A stretch of DNA of 33,759 nt, taken from assembly GCF_015354405.1 (NCBI RefSeq), contig NZ_JADKYP010000064.1, forward strand, positions 1-33,759, written 5' to 3'. The notes under the pieces are model-generated. The model was not told where the DNA came from, did no database searches, and saw only the letters and a program-made list of their open reading frames with translations. Origin of the DNA: Nocardia sp. BSTN01. Lineage in GTDB: Bacteria; Actinomycetota; Actinomycetes; Mycobacteriales; Mycobacteriaceae. Of the stretch, positions 16,092-24,621 are shown one piece after another. Position numbers and translations under genes: made by a program. Numbering within the stretch: position 1 is the stretch's first letter; every line of letters starts with the position of its first letter.

Positions 16092-17012
16092 CTATTCGTC
16101 GGCGACCCGAATGATCGTTCTGCCGGGCGTGCGGTGGCGGCGAGCGAACGCGGACGCCGTGTCGGCGAGCGGTCGCACGGAGCCGACGAGAGGCTCGAGC
16201 CGCCCGTTCCTGACCCGCTCGGCGAGATCGGCCAGGCGCGCGCGGTCGGGTTCGACGACGAAGAAGACGGCCCGCCCGTCCCTGGGCTGCGTGGTCGGCG
16301 GCATGGCGATGGTGACGAGAGTACCGCCGGGACGCACCAATTCGGTCGATCGCTCGAGGATTCGGCCGCCGATGACGTCGAATACCACGTCCACCGCACC
16401 GACGTCCCGCAGGTCGTCGCCGTCCAGATCGAAAAACGCCTGGGCGCCGAGTCCGAGCACGATGTCCCGGTCGCCGGCTCGGCCGGTGCCGATCACGTGC
16501 GCGCCCACCTCGCGCGCGAGTTGCACGGCGATCGAGCCGACCCCACCCGCGGCGCCGTGAATCAGGACCGTACGGCCACAGGTCAGGTCCGCGTGGTCGA
16601 ACAACCCCTGCCATGCGGTCAGGCCCGAAATGGGCAGCGCGGCGGCCACGGTGAAGTCGATATCGGCCGCGAGCGGGGCGAGGTTGCGAGCCTCGACCGC
16701 GGTGTATTCGGCCAGCGATCCGTCGCGGGCCCAGTCGGTCGGCCCGAAAACCCGCTGGCCGACGGTGAGACCGGCGGTTCCGTAGCCGAGTTCGACCACG
16801 ACACCGGCCAGCTCGTGCCCGGGGATGCTGGGTGTCCGGTCGCGACCGGCACGGTCGGACCAGGTCGCCGGCCACTCGAGTTCGCCGGGCGTGAAGCCGG
16901 CGGCGTGCACCCGCACGACGACATCGTTCTCCGCGGCGTGCGGGTAGGGCATATCGGTCAGCGTGAGCCCGGCGATACCGGAATCACGGTCGCGCACGGT
17001 GATCGCTCGCAT
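16092..17012 (-). CDS. Quinone-oxidoreductase-type (zeta-crystallin-like) NAD(P) oxidoreductase
   Basis: A 306-residue medium-chain dehydrogenase. The GroES-like N-domain contains PSIPGHELAGVVVELG and GQRVFG; the Rossmann domain has the motif HGAAGGVGSIAVQLA. The zinc-binding cysteines and GHE-type catalytic zinc ligands of alcohol dehydrogenases are not complete, so it belongs to the zinc-free quinone oxidoreductase branch, which reduces quinones or enones with NADPH. The ATG at 17012 is preceded by GGAAAGGACT. It follows the broken HD-domain gene on the same strand with 40 bases between, and may be read from the same promoter. Confidence 0.9.
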   Translation of the reverse strand: MRAITVRDRDSGIAGLTLTDMPYPHAAENDVVVRVHAAGFTPGELEWPATWSDRAGRDRTPSIPGHELAGVVVELGYGTAGLTVGQRVFGPTDWARDGSLAEYTAVEARNLAPLAADIDFTVAAALPISGLTAWQGLFDHADLTCGRTVLIHGAAGGVGSIAVQLAREVGAHVIGTGRAGDRDIVLGLGAQAFFDLDGDDLRDVGAVDVVFDVIGGRILERSTELVRPGGTLVTIAMPPTTQPRDGRAVFFVVEPDRARLADLAERVRNGRLEPLVGSVRPLADTASAFARRHRTPGRTIIRVADE

Positions 17013-17052
17013 GCGGGAGTCCTTTCCGGGGCGTCGGCGTCGCGGCGGCCGA

Positions 17053-17548
17053 TCAGCTCGGCCACGGCGAGCCGAGGATGTTCTCGACCGTCGTCGTGCG
17101 CCGGAAGTGGTCGTGGTCCAGTCCGTCCATACCGAAGCCGACCACATTGGAAGACGCCGAGGTGCGTGGCCGCGATCTCCGCCGCCATCCGAACCGGAAT
17201 GCCCGGCGTGGTGTGCAACGCGACCGCAGTCCAGACCGTGTCGGCCGCGGTGGTCGAAAAGCCATGCGCCGCAAGGAACTTCCGTGCGTGGTCGGCGCTG
17301 TCGACCTCGAAACGCTGAACGCCGTCGGAAAAAGGGGTCAGTAGGCCGCTGTCGTGGAATATGGCCGCCAGGTACAACAGTTCCGGATCGGGCGTCAGAG
17401 CGAGCCTCTCGGCGTTGAGGAGGCCGAAGAGAAATACCCGCCTGGAGTGATGGTAGATGAGCGGGCCGGTCGTCTCCCGAATGAACCGGGTCGCCTCCGC
17501 GACCGCCACGGTATCGGGAATCCTCAACCCCGCGATGACCTCTGGCAT
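17053..17548 (-). pseudogene. Frameshifted, truncated HD-domain (cyanamide-hydratase-like) gene
   Basis: From the ATG at 17548 (AAGGGG upstream) the frame encodes an HD-family metal phosphohydrolase-type domain: YHHSRRVFLFG (His34), IFHDSG (His65, Asp66) and ALHTTPGIP (His112), as in the cyanamide hydratase-like group. At about 17146-17153, after ATHLGVF, homology leaves this frame and continues in another one as NVVGFGMDGLDHDHFRR, ending at a TGA at 17055-17053. Without the shift the original frame runs on to 16958 into the next gene as Arg/Pro-rich sequence. Family members that I recall are over 200 residues, so ~40-60 C-terminal residues are also lost. A sequencing error could explain the shift but not the early stop. 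Confidence 0.65.
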
Positions 17549-17632
17549 GACCTGCCCCTTCCGACTCTGCATACCTCATCCCCCCGCGACGGGACGACCA
17601 CGAGGGGATGGGACCGGAGCGGTAACCGTGCG

Positions 17633-18427
17633 CTATATCGCCGCAGGACCGGCCGCATCGGCGGGAACGGGCGCATCGGTGGGAGCGGGGTTCTGCGGCA
17701 GGGGCGCGGTGAGCCCGACGATCGCGCCGACCGCCGCGCCGAGTGCGCCGCCGAGCGCGGCCGCGGGACCGGCGACGATCGCGGCGCCGACGGCAGCGCC
17801 GACCAGTGGACCGACCACCACGCCGGTCGGCAGGAACGGGAGACCGACGACGAATCCGGCGGCCGCGCCGAGTGCCGCGGCCGGGATCGCGAGCGGCGCG
17901 GATACCGCCGCACCGATGCCGGCGCCGATGGCCGCGCCGACGCCCGCGTCTACGACCGTCGCGGCGCAGCGATCGGGATCGGCCGGAACCTGTTCGCAGA
18001 ACGTCTCGATCGGATGCTGATCCTCGACGGGCAGCGCATCCGCGACCGGGGCCGGTGTGGCGGCCACAGGATCGACGGGTAGCGCGGTCGCGGTGTCGGC
18101 GGGCAGTGCGTCATCCGTCACGGCCGGGGCCGAAGCGTCGTCGACGGGCACGTTCTGCGGGCCGGCGGCCGAATTGTCCTGGACCACAGGACCGTCTGCG
18201 GGCGGCAGCGGCACCGGGAACGGAATCAACCCCTGCACATCATGTGCCAGCGTTTGCCAGTCCACTGCCAGCGGCGGTGCGGCGGGCGCCTGCGCGGCGT
18301 CGACCGGAACGAGAACGAGATCGCCGGGAGATGCGGTAGCCACTCCCGTACCTAAAATGACCGCGAGCGGCAACATGCCCGCAATCAACATCGGACGTGA
18401 CATGCGCCGATGACCGACCTTCGGCAT
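17633..18427 (-). CDS. Secreted Ala/Pro-rich protein with glycine-zipper-like C-terminal region
   Basis: A 264-residue hypothetical. The N-terminus is a signal peptide (basic start, hydrophobic stretch about residues 13-31, likely cleavage after VATAS near 33). Residues 34-145 are low-complexity Ala/Pro/Val/Asp. Two cysteines (in TFCEQV and DRCAAT) could form a disulfide. Residues about 160-240 are an Ala/Gly-rich hydrophobic region with repeated GxxxG-like spacing (AAIGAGIGAAVSAP, VGAAVGAAIVAG), suggesting membrane or cell-envelope insertion. The start at 18427 has GGGAGG 7 bases upstream. Proteins of this build are common in Nocardia-type envelopes; the function is unknown. Confidence 0.75.
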   Translation of the reverse strand: MPKVGHRRMSRPMLIAGMLPLAVILGTGVATASPGDLVLVPVDAAQAPAAPPLAVDWQTLAHDVQGLIPFPVPLPPADGPVVQDNSAAGPQNVPVDDASAPAVTDDALPADTATALPVDPVAATPAPVADALPVEDQHPIETFCEQVPADPDRCAATVVDAGVGAAIGAGIGAAVSAPLAIPAAALGAAAGFVVGLPFLPTGVVVGPLVGAAVGAAIVAGPAAALGGALGAAVGAIVGLTAPLPQNPAPTDAPVPADAAGPAAI

Positions 18428-18885
18428 TTCACACCTCCCGGGTGGATATCTCTGAGTTGTTCCCGACCCTCTCGCATGCGTGTACGTTGCGGCTGAGGTA
18501 GTTTAAGCGCCCGTCGGTGCCGGACATCGGAGAAACGGCGAATTCACGTGCGTCGATCGAATGACGATTTCCGATGTCTAACCCTCGAATACGAGCTGCG
18601 GGCGCAGTCGCCTACGAGATTTCGGCAAATTCACGGCAGTCCGCAGGAGGCGCGCGACGCACAACACATCCGCACAGCCCAGGGTGGAGTATCGCCACCT
18701 ATGCCGCCGATTAGCCACCGGACGGTGGGTGGCTGTCAGCCGCCCACCGTCCGGGCGACTCACACCGCCGCAGCCGCAGCCCGGGCACAGGAACACCGCC
18801 ACCGAGCAGTCGCGGTCCGTTCCGCGGCCGGGCCTCCCCCGAAATTTCCTCGCGCGGCGGCGGCGACCAGGCGTAGAAAGAGTTC
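18428..18885. other. 458-bp gene-free divergent region
   Basis: I see no supported protein gene. Frames here have no ribosome site and no recognisable product. The region carries promoters for genes leaving in both directions (18427 minus, 18886 plus) and one long perfect hairpin (18718-18754). An untranslated RNA in 18480-18755 is possible but unproven. Confidence 0.5.
18718..18754. repeat. Long hairpin in gene-free region, terminator-like
   Basis: CCGGACGGTGGG pairs perfectly with CCCACCGTCCGG (12 bp), and the inner GGCT-GTC-AGCC extends the stem by four pairs past one T-G wobble. No T tract follows. There is no annotated gene that it would terminate: the flanking genes both read away from it. 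Confidence 0.7.
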
Positions 18886-19053
18886 ATGGAAAGGCCGACA
18901 GCCGCCGTAATCTACGTGCTCGCCCTGGTGGCCGTCGTGGTGAGCGTGGACGTCCTGTTCTTCAGGCATTATTTCTGGGAACGGCTGCTGGTGAATGTCG
19001 GGATCGTGCTGGTGTTCGCCGCGTTCTATCTCAGGTTCGTGCAGCGTTCGTAA
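18886..19053 (+). CDS. Small two-helix membrane protein (55 residues)
   Basis: A 55-residue protein starting MERPTAAVIYVLALVAVVV, with two hydrophobic helices (about 6-25 and 34-51) joined by FFRHYFWERLLV. It resembles a small conserved actinobacterial membrane protein of unknown role. The ATG is preceded by GAAAGAG. Coding is supported by the membrane-protein pattern and by the good terminator placed 85 bases after its stop. Confidence 0.75.
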   Translation: MERPTAAVIYVLALVAVVVSVDVLFFRHYFWERLLVNVGIVLVFAAFYLRFVQRS

Positions 19054-19137
19054 CGCGGCGGGCGATATCGGAGACGAACACACTCGCCTCTTCGAAGCGT
19101 CCGTAGCGCAGGAGCAAGTCGCCGGACGCCGACGAAA

Positions 19138-19172
19138 GCCTGGGATACGCTGGCACGCAGCGTATCCCAGGC
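19138..19172. terminator. Bidirectional hairpin terminator between convergent genes
   Basis: GCCTGGGATACGCTG-GCACG-CAGCGTATCCCAGGC: perfect 15-bp arms, 5-base loop. It sits between the stops of two convergent small membrane protein genes (19053 plus, 19211 minus). No U tract, as is usual for actinobacterial hairpin terminators. Confidence 0.85.
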
Positions 19173-19210
19173 CGGTTCCGTCGTTCGCCGACTGCCGGGG
19201 CGAGTCGGCG

Positions 19211-19645
19211 TCAGGGTTGCGGTTGCGCGGTACGCGACATTCCGGTGCCGCGGCGCGCGAACGGATTGCGCAGGCGCGGCTTCGTGGCGGCCGCCGGTTG
19301 CGCGGGCGCCGTCTTCGCGACGGTCGGTTGGGCCGGCGGTGTCTTCGCGAGATCCTTACGGGTGGCGGTCATTTCGCGGCGGGAGTGCCGTAGTTCGCGC
19401 CGGATCTCGGCATGGCGGCGCGCCGAGGAGAACGCCCCGGTGAGGGCGATGCCCAGGCCGAGCATGCCGACCGCGCCGACGGCGGCACCGGCGGCGAACA
19501 GTTCGTTCTGAGTAGGAGTGAAATGGGCGCCGAAGACGGTGAATTCGGTCGCCAGCACGTGCGTGTCGCCAGAATTGGCCAGCGCTGCGGCGATTCCGAC
19601 CACCACTGCGGCGAACAGAATGATCAACCCGATGAATACGATCAT
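19211..19645 (-). CDS. Membrane protein with two helices and basic, Ala/Pro-rich tail
   Basis: A 144-residue protein. Two hydrophobic helices (about 2-24 and 50-72) flank an extracellular loop SGDTHVLATEFTVFGAHFTPT; the C-terminal half is a charged stretch (RRHAEIRRELRHSRREM) followed by a Thr/Ala/Pro/Lys-rich tail, cytoplasmic by the positive-inside rule. The pattern resembles LapA-like small actinobacterial membrane proteins. Start ATG 19645 has only a weak ribosome site. Function unknown; it is monocistronic and ends at the shared hairpin terminator. Confidence 0.78.
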   Translation of the reverse strand: MIVFIGLIILFAAVVVGIAAALANSGDTHVLATEFTVFGAHFTPTQNELFAAGAAVGAVGMLGLGIALTGAFSSARRHAEIRRELRHSRREMTATRKDLAKTPPAQPTVAKTAPAQPAAATKPRLRNPFARRGTGMSRTAQPQP

Positions 19646-20070
19646 GGCTACTACCGATTCTCAACATCGATGGACTGTTGTAGTTCGGAAATAACCGGCT
19701 TTCGGATCGTCAAACAACAGTCTCGGCAGGACACTTCGAACACGCGGCTCCGCCCGGTCGCCGGAACCGGCCCAGCTCAGCCACTTTCGGATGAGGCCGG
19801 AGCCCAGTGCGGGCCCTCGACACAACCGCGTGCGCCATACTCCCGGCGCCACCGGCGAGGGATGGGGCACGACGGTCGCCCCTCGGGCCGGCCGGCGGAA
19901 TCGCGAGCGATCTTCGGCTGTCCATCGCGACAGACCACTGATCGGATATGCGAGAAAATATCGAGCAATTTATCGGCAAATGCGAAATATTGCGAAACGC
20001 CTCCGGTATCGGAGTAAAACTCTACAGTCGATATGTCCAGCAGAGCCGGTCGCGGGTCTTGGAGGCTCGT
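19646..20070. other. 425-bp upstream region of the molybdenum hydroxylase operon
   Basis: No gene found. The open frame beginning at 19948 is the untranslated extension of the FAD-subunit gene. The part 19940-20040 is markedly AT-rich for this genome (for example AAAATAT, AATTTAT and AAATATTG tracts) and contains an inverted repeat (20001-20014) and GCAAT...ATTGC arms (19965-19993), so it is probably the operon promoter. Confidence 0.55.
20001..20014. promoter_or_regulatory. Inverted repeat upstream of the hydroxylase operon
   Basis: CTCCG-GTAT-CGGAG, perfect 5-bp arms, 56 bases upstream of the FAD-subunit start and next to the AT-rich promoter block. A candidate operator; the regulator could be the PucR-type protein at 28136, which is inference. 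Confidence 0.4.
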
Positions 20071-20892
20071 ATGGATCTGAACACCGTCGAGGACGTCATT
20101 CGCCGGCCCTCGGCCCGACCGGGTTCCGACTGGCACGCCGGAGATGCGTGGCTGGCCGGGGGGACGTGGTTGTTCTCCGAACCGCAGCCCACGGTGCGCC
20201 GGCTCGTCGATCTCACCGCGCTCGACTGGCCCACCCTGGTGCCCACCGACCAGGGCCTGGAAATCGGCGCGACGTGCACGATCAGGGAGCTGCACGAGTT
20301 CGCGCCGCCGCAACACTGGTCCGCAGGCAGTCTGCTGCGAACCAGCTGCGAGGCGTTCCTGGCGTCGTTCAAGATATGGAACGCCGCGACAGTGGGCGGC
20401 AACATCTGCATGTCGCTGCCCGCCGGTCCGATGATCACCCTGAGCGTGGCACTCGAGGCGACCTATCGGTTGTGGGCCACGGACGGGACGGAACGAACGA
20501 TCGCGGCCGAGAATTTCGTGGGCGGCGATCATCTGAATGCGCTGGGACCGGGCGAAATACTGCGCAGCATTCATATCCCTGCCGACGCGTTACACAAATC
20601 GTACGCACACCGGCGATTCACGCTGACCAAGCTGGGCCGGTCCACGATATTCATGGTCGCCACCCGGACGCCGGATACCGACGACCTGTCTCTCAGCATC
20701 ACAGCGGCAACCGCGTATCCGATTGTCCTGCATTTCGATTCCGCACCCGACGCCGACGCCGTGCGGGACCGTATCGATGCGATCCCGGCGGACGTATGGT
20801 TCGCCGACGCCAACGGCACACCGGAGCACCGCAGACACCTCGCCCGGCACTACGCCGAGGAACTCCGGGCTGAACTCGGAGGCGCGAGATGA
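20071..20892 (+). CDS. Molybdenum hydroxylase FAD-binding subunit (CoxM/XdhB type)
   Basis: The medium, FAD-binding subunit of a xanthine dehydrogenase-type molybdenum hydroxylase (273 residues; family 260-300). Visible motifs are AGGTWLFSE, the counterpart of the AGGTDL flavin site, and NAATVGGNICMSLPAGP, the TxGGN FAD/cluster-contact region. It passes electrons from the 2Fe-2S clusters to an acceptor. I start at the ATG at 20071, where GGAGG lies 5 bases upstream, rather than at an upstream ATG in the AT-rich leader. The stop overlaps the next gene's start (ATGA), so the two subunits are made together. Confidence 0.9.
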   Translation: MDLNTVEDVIRRPSARPGSDWHAGDAWLAGGTWLFSEPQPTVRRLVDLTALDWPTLVPTDQGLEIGATCTIRELHEFAPPQHWSAGSLLRTSCEAFLASFKIWNAATVGGNICMSLPAGPMITLSVALEATYRLWATDGTERTIAAENFVGGDHLNALGPGEILRSIHIPADALHKSYAHRRFTLTKLGRSTIFMVATRTPDTDDLSLSITAATAYPIVLHFDSAPDADAVRDRIDAIPADVWFADANGTPEHRRHLARHYAEELRAELGGAR

Positions 20893-23603
20893 GCTTCGTC
20901 GTCAACGGCAAGACGTTTTCCCAGCAGCCGCGGCCCGGACAGTGCCTGCGGACCTTCCTGCGGCACCTGGGCTGGTTCGGGGTCAAGAAGGGCTGCGACG
21001 CCGGCGATTGCGGCGCCTGCACCGTCTGGCTCGACGGGCGTCCCGTGCACAGTTGCATCACACCCGCGTTCCGCGCCGAGGGACACGAGGTGACGACCAT
21101 CGAGGGGCTCGGAACGCCCGAGAATCCGCATCCGATGCAGCGGCAGTTCCGCGACGCCCCCGGATTCCAGTGCGGCTTCTGCACCGCCGGCATGATCATG
21201 ACCGCGGCGGCCCTGACCGACGAACAGAAGCAGGACCTGCCGCATGCGCTGAAGGGAAACCTCTGCCGCTGCACCGGTTATCGGGCCGTCGAGGACGCGA
21301 TCAACGGCGTCTGCGCGATCGAGGTGGCGGAACCGGGCGCGGTGATCGGCACCAGCGTCGCCGCACCGGCCGCCACCGGCGTGGTGACCGGCCGCGCCGA
21401 GTACACGATGGATACCGAACCCGAGGGCATGCTTCATCTGAAAGTGCTGCACTCCCCCCACGCCCACGCGCGCATCGTCTCCGTCGACAAGTCCGCGGCG
21501 CTGGCCGTGCCGGGCGTACAACGCGTCTACACCTGGGAAGACGTGCCGCGCAAGCTGTTCACCACCGCCGTCCACACCGACCATCTCGTCGACCCCGACG
21601 ACACCTACATCCTGGACGACGTCGTGCGTTTCGTCGGCCAGCGGGTCGTCGCGGTCCTCGCCGATTCGATCGCCGCGGCGGAAGAGGGCTGCCGCCGGGT
21701 CGTCGTCGAGTACGAGGTGCTGCCCGCGGTGTTCGATCCCGAGCAGGCGATGGCCTTCGGCGCGCCCCAACTGCACGGCTCCGACGATCCGTTCGTCCAG
21801 GACCCGGTCCACAACATCCTCATCGAGCTGCACGGCGAAATCGGTGATACCACACAGGGTTTCGCCGAGGCCGATGTCGTTCACGAAGGCACGTACTTCT
21901 CACCGCGGGTGCAGCACGTGCATCTGGAGACGCACGGATCGATCGCCTGGATGGACGCGGGCCGGCTGCATGTGCGGACCAGTTCGCAATCTCCGTGGGT
22001 CGCCAAGGGCAAACTGGCCCACCTGTTCGACCTGCGCCCCGACCAGATCCGGGTCTTCTGCGAACGCGTCGGCGGCGGTTTCGGCGGCAAACAGGAGGTG
22101 CTCAGCGAAGACCTGGTCGCGCTGGCAACCTTGGACACCGGTCGCCCGACCTGCCTGGAGTACACCCGTGAGGAGGAGTTCACCAGCGCCACGACGCGGC
22201 ATCCGATGAAGATCACCGTGAAGCTGGGAGCGCGCGCCGACGGCACCCTGACCGCGATCCAGTTCCGCAACATCTCCAATACCGGCGCGTACGGCAATCA
22301 CGGCGGCGAGACGCTGTTCGCCGGGGGCTCGGCCGTCGCCGCCTACCGCTGCCCAAACAAGAAGTTCGACGGCTACGTGGTCTACACCAACACCCTGCCC
22401 AGTGGCGGCTTGCGCGGCTACGGCATGACCCAGCCGGTCTTCGCGATGGAATCGGCGATGCACGAACTGGCCGTCGCCCTCGGCATGGATCCACTGGAAT
22501 TGCGGCGCCGCAACATCGTTCGTCCGGGCGACGCGCTGCTGTCCATCGACGACGAGGCCGACGACGTCGCCTTCACCGAGGACGGGCTGGGCACGTGTAT
22601 CGACCGCGTCGACGCCGCCCTGCGCGCGCACCCGGATGGGCAGGCGCTGGGCCCGGACTGGTCGATCGGCGTCGGCACCGCCGCCTCGATACACGAGACC
22701 GCACCGCCGACCGAACACATCTCGGTCGGGCTCGCCACACTCGGTGACGACGGATTCTACGAAATCGCGGTGGGCACAGTCGAATTCGGGGAGGGCACCT
22801 CCACCGCGCACGTCCAGATCGCGGCAGCCGAGCTGGGAACCACGCCGGCGCGGATCCGGCTCGTCCAATCCGATACCGACAGGACCGGTTTCGACACCGG
22901 CGCCTTCGCCAGCGCCGGGCTTTTCGTGGCCGGCAACGCCGTTGCGCGATCCGCGGCGGCATTGCGCGACCGGATCCTGCGCTTCGCCTCCGCCCACACC
23001 GGTGCCGCCCTGGAATCGTGTGCCATGGACGACGACGCCGTGCGTTGCGGTGACACTCGCGTCCCGCTGGCCGACCTCGCGGTGGCCGCCCGGAGCCGGG
23101 GCGCGCGATTGACCGAATCGCGCAAGGCGTACGGCTCGCCGCGCAGCCTGTCCTGCAACGCACACGGATTCCGGATCGCGGTGCACCGCGTGACCGGCGA
23201 GATCCGGATCCTCTACAGCGTGCAGGCGATCGACGCCGGGGTGGTGATCAACCCGGAACAGGTCCGCGGACAGATCGAAGGCGGTGTGGTCCAGGGCGTC
23301 GGTTTCGTGCTGACCGAACACCATCTGATGACCGACGGCGTCGTCACCAATCCGACGCTGCGCAACTACCGCATCCCCACCTACGCCGACGCTCCGCGCA
23401 CCGAGGTGATCCTGGTCGGCTCGACCGATTCGGCGGGCCCGGTGCGGGCCAAGGGCATCGCCGAATCCTGCGTCAATCCCGTGGCGCCCGCACTGGCCAA
23501 CGCGGTGCAGGACGCGACCGGCATCCGCTACCGCGAGCTACCGCTGACGCCCGACCGGATCTTCCCGGCGCTGCGGACATCCCGGCTGACCTCGACCGGC
23601 TGA
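20889..23603 (+). CDS. Fused 2Fe-2S plus molybdopterin subunit of a molybdenum hydroxylase
   Basis: A 904-residue protein joining what are usually separate small and large subunits. Residues 1-140 carry both 2Fe-2S clusters (Cys36, 41, 44, 56 and Cys95, 98, 126, 128). Residues about 165-900 are the aldehyde oxidase/xanthine dehydrogenase molybdopterin domain, with GGGFGGK (395-401), GLRGYG (507-512) and the active-site Glu859 in AKGIAES. Enzymes of this family hydroxylate purines, aldehydes or N-heterocycles. The split (FAD alone, FeS plus Mo fused) resembles the YgfM/XdhD layout of enterobacteria, but here all cluster cysteines are present. Substrate is not decided by sequence; the deaminase downstream favours a purine or other nitrogen heterocycle. 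Confidence 0.92.
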   Translation: MSFVVNGKTFSQQPRPGQCLRTFLRHLGWFGVKKGCDAGDCGACTVWLDGRPVHSCITPAFRAEGHEVTTIEGLGTPENPHPMQRQFRDAPGFQCGFCTAGMIMTAAALTDEQKQDLPHALKGNLCRCTGYRAVEDAINGVCAIEVAEPGAVIGTSVAAPAATGVVTGRAEYTMDTEPEGMLHLKVLHSPHAHARIVSVDKSAALAVPGVQRVYTWEDVPRKLFTTAVHTDHLVDPDDTYILDDVVRFVGQRVVAVLADSIAAAEEGCRRVVVEYEVLPAVFDPEQAMAFGAPQLHGSDDPFVQDPVHNILIELHGEIGDTTQGFAEADVVHEGTYFSPRVQHVHLETHGSIAWMDAGRLHVRTSSQSPWVAKGKLAHLFDLRPDQIRVFCERVGGGFGGKQEVLSEDLVALATLDTGRPTCLEYTREEEFTSATTRHPMKITVKLGARADGTLTAIQFRNISNTGAYGNHGGETLFAGGSAVAAYRCPNKKFDGYVVYTNTLPSGGLRGYGMTQPVFAMESAMHELAVALGMDPLELRRRNIVRPGDALLSIDDEADDVAFTEDGLGTCIDRVDAALRAHPDGQALGPDWSIGVGTAASIHETAPPTEHISVGLATLGDDGFYEIAVGTVEFGEGTSTAHVQIAAAELGTTPARIRLVQSDTDRTGFDTGAFASAGLFVAGNAVARSAAALRDRILRFASAHTGAALESCAMDDDAVRCGDTRVPLADLAVAARSRGARLTESRKAYGSPRSLSCNAHGFRIAVHRVTGEIRILYSVQAIDAGVVINPEQVRGQIEGGVVQGVGFVLTEHHLMTDGVVTNPTLRNYRIPTYADAPRTEVILVGSTDSAGPVRAKGIAESCVNPVAPALANAVQDATGIRYRELPLTPDRIFPALRTSRLTSTG

Positions 23604-23617
23604 GCCTGGAGACCACG

Positions 23618-24586
23618 ATGCCCCGCGAGACGCCGGTCGGCCACGCCGCCACCGTCATCATCGGTGAGAAGGTTCGTCCCGGCTGTGAGGAGGCTTTCCT
23701 GGCCTGGCAGCACGGGCTCAACAGCATGGCGTCGCAATATCCGGGATTCATTGCCGCGGAGATCGATCCGCCCACCCACCCGCAGGCGCACTGGTCGCTG
23801 ATCTACCGCTTCGACTCGATTCCGAATCTGCGCGCGTGGATCAACAGCGCCACCCGCCAGGACAGCCTCGCCGAGGGGCGGCGCTATCTCGACGGCCCGC
23901 CCACGCAGCAGATCGTCACCGGCGCGGCCGCGCCGCCCGACACCCTCGTCACGGCGGTGGTGACCCATCGAGTGGTTCCCGAGCAGATCGACGAGTTCCT
24001 GGCGTGGCAGGAACGACTTCGCCACGCGGAGAACAGGTTTCCCGGCTTCCGCGGTTCGGAGATCTTCCGGCCGATCGAGGGCGTGCAGGACGAGTGGACG
24101 ATGCTCTACCGCTACGACAGCGCCGCCGACCTGGATCGCTGGCTGACCTCCGGCGAGCGGCAGCGACTGCTCGACGAGGGAAAACGGTTCAGCGACTTCC
24201 GATTACGCACGATCGACAACTCGTTCGGCAGCTGGTTCGCCTTCGACGAGGAGGGTCCCGCCCACGCACCGTCGCAGACGAAGACGTCGATCGCGGTGTG
24301 GGTCGGGTTGTATCCGACGGTCGTGCTGCTCTCGCTGGCGTTGGCGCCCGCGGGAATGCCGCTGTGGCTGGGCATGCTGGTCGGAAATCTGTTGTCCAGC
24401 TTCGTCATGACGTTCGTGACGATGCCGCGCTATGTGAATCCGTTGCTCGAACGCTGGCTGCAGCCGGCCCCCGGGTCGCCGCGCAAGGCGATCGAGATCC
24501 GCGGCGCCATGCTCATCACCGCCGTGATGGCGTTCTGGACGGTGCTGTTCTGGCTGGTGACCACCGTGTTCTGGCATCTGCCGTGA
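23618..24586 (+). CDS. Tandem antibiotic-biosynthesis-monooxygenase (ABM) domain membrane protein
   Basis: A 322-residue protein with two ABM (dimeric alpha-beta barrel) domains in tandem, about 10-95 and 108-200; the second repeats the pattern of the first (EEAFLAWQ.. / DEFLAWQERL, YPGF / FPGF, SLIYRFDS / TMLYRYDS). Three membrane helices follow (about 225-243, 247-268, 297-318). Such fused ABM-membrane proteins occur in bacteria but have no established role. The gene begins 14 bases after the hydroxylase stop, so it belongs to the operon; it could handle a reactive product at the membrane or tether a complex, both speculative. Confidence 0.85.
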   Translation: MPRETPVGHAATVIIGEKVRPGCEEAFLAWQHGLNSMASQYPGFIAAEIDPPTHPQAHWSLIYRFDSIPNLRAWINSATRQDSLAEGRRYLDGPPTQQIVTGAAAPPDTLVTAVVTHRVVPEQIDEFLAWQERLRHAENRFPGFRGSEIFRPIEGVQDEWTMLYRYDSAADLDRWLTSGERQRLLDEGKRFSDFRLRTIDNSFGSWFAFDEEGPAHAPSQTKTSIAVWVGLYPTVVLLSLALAPAGMPLWLGMLVGNLLSSFVMTFVTMPRYVNPLLERWLQPAPGSPRKAIEIRGAMLITAVMAFWTVLFWLVTTVFWHLP

Positions 24587-24621
24587 CAGCGGCCCACAAC
24601 CGAGAAGGAGAAGTGACGACA

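Noticed and set aside
18548-18910. Open frames on both strands in the 18.4-18.9 kb gap as small genes
   Set aside because: No good ribosome sites, compositionally noncoding, and they run through the hairpin and into the 55-residue membrane protein gene.
21900-23324. A 474-codon minus-strand open frame antisense to the molybdopterin subunit
   Set aside because: Antisense shadow of a clear molybdenum hydroxylase gene with intact motifs on the plus strand.
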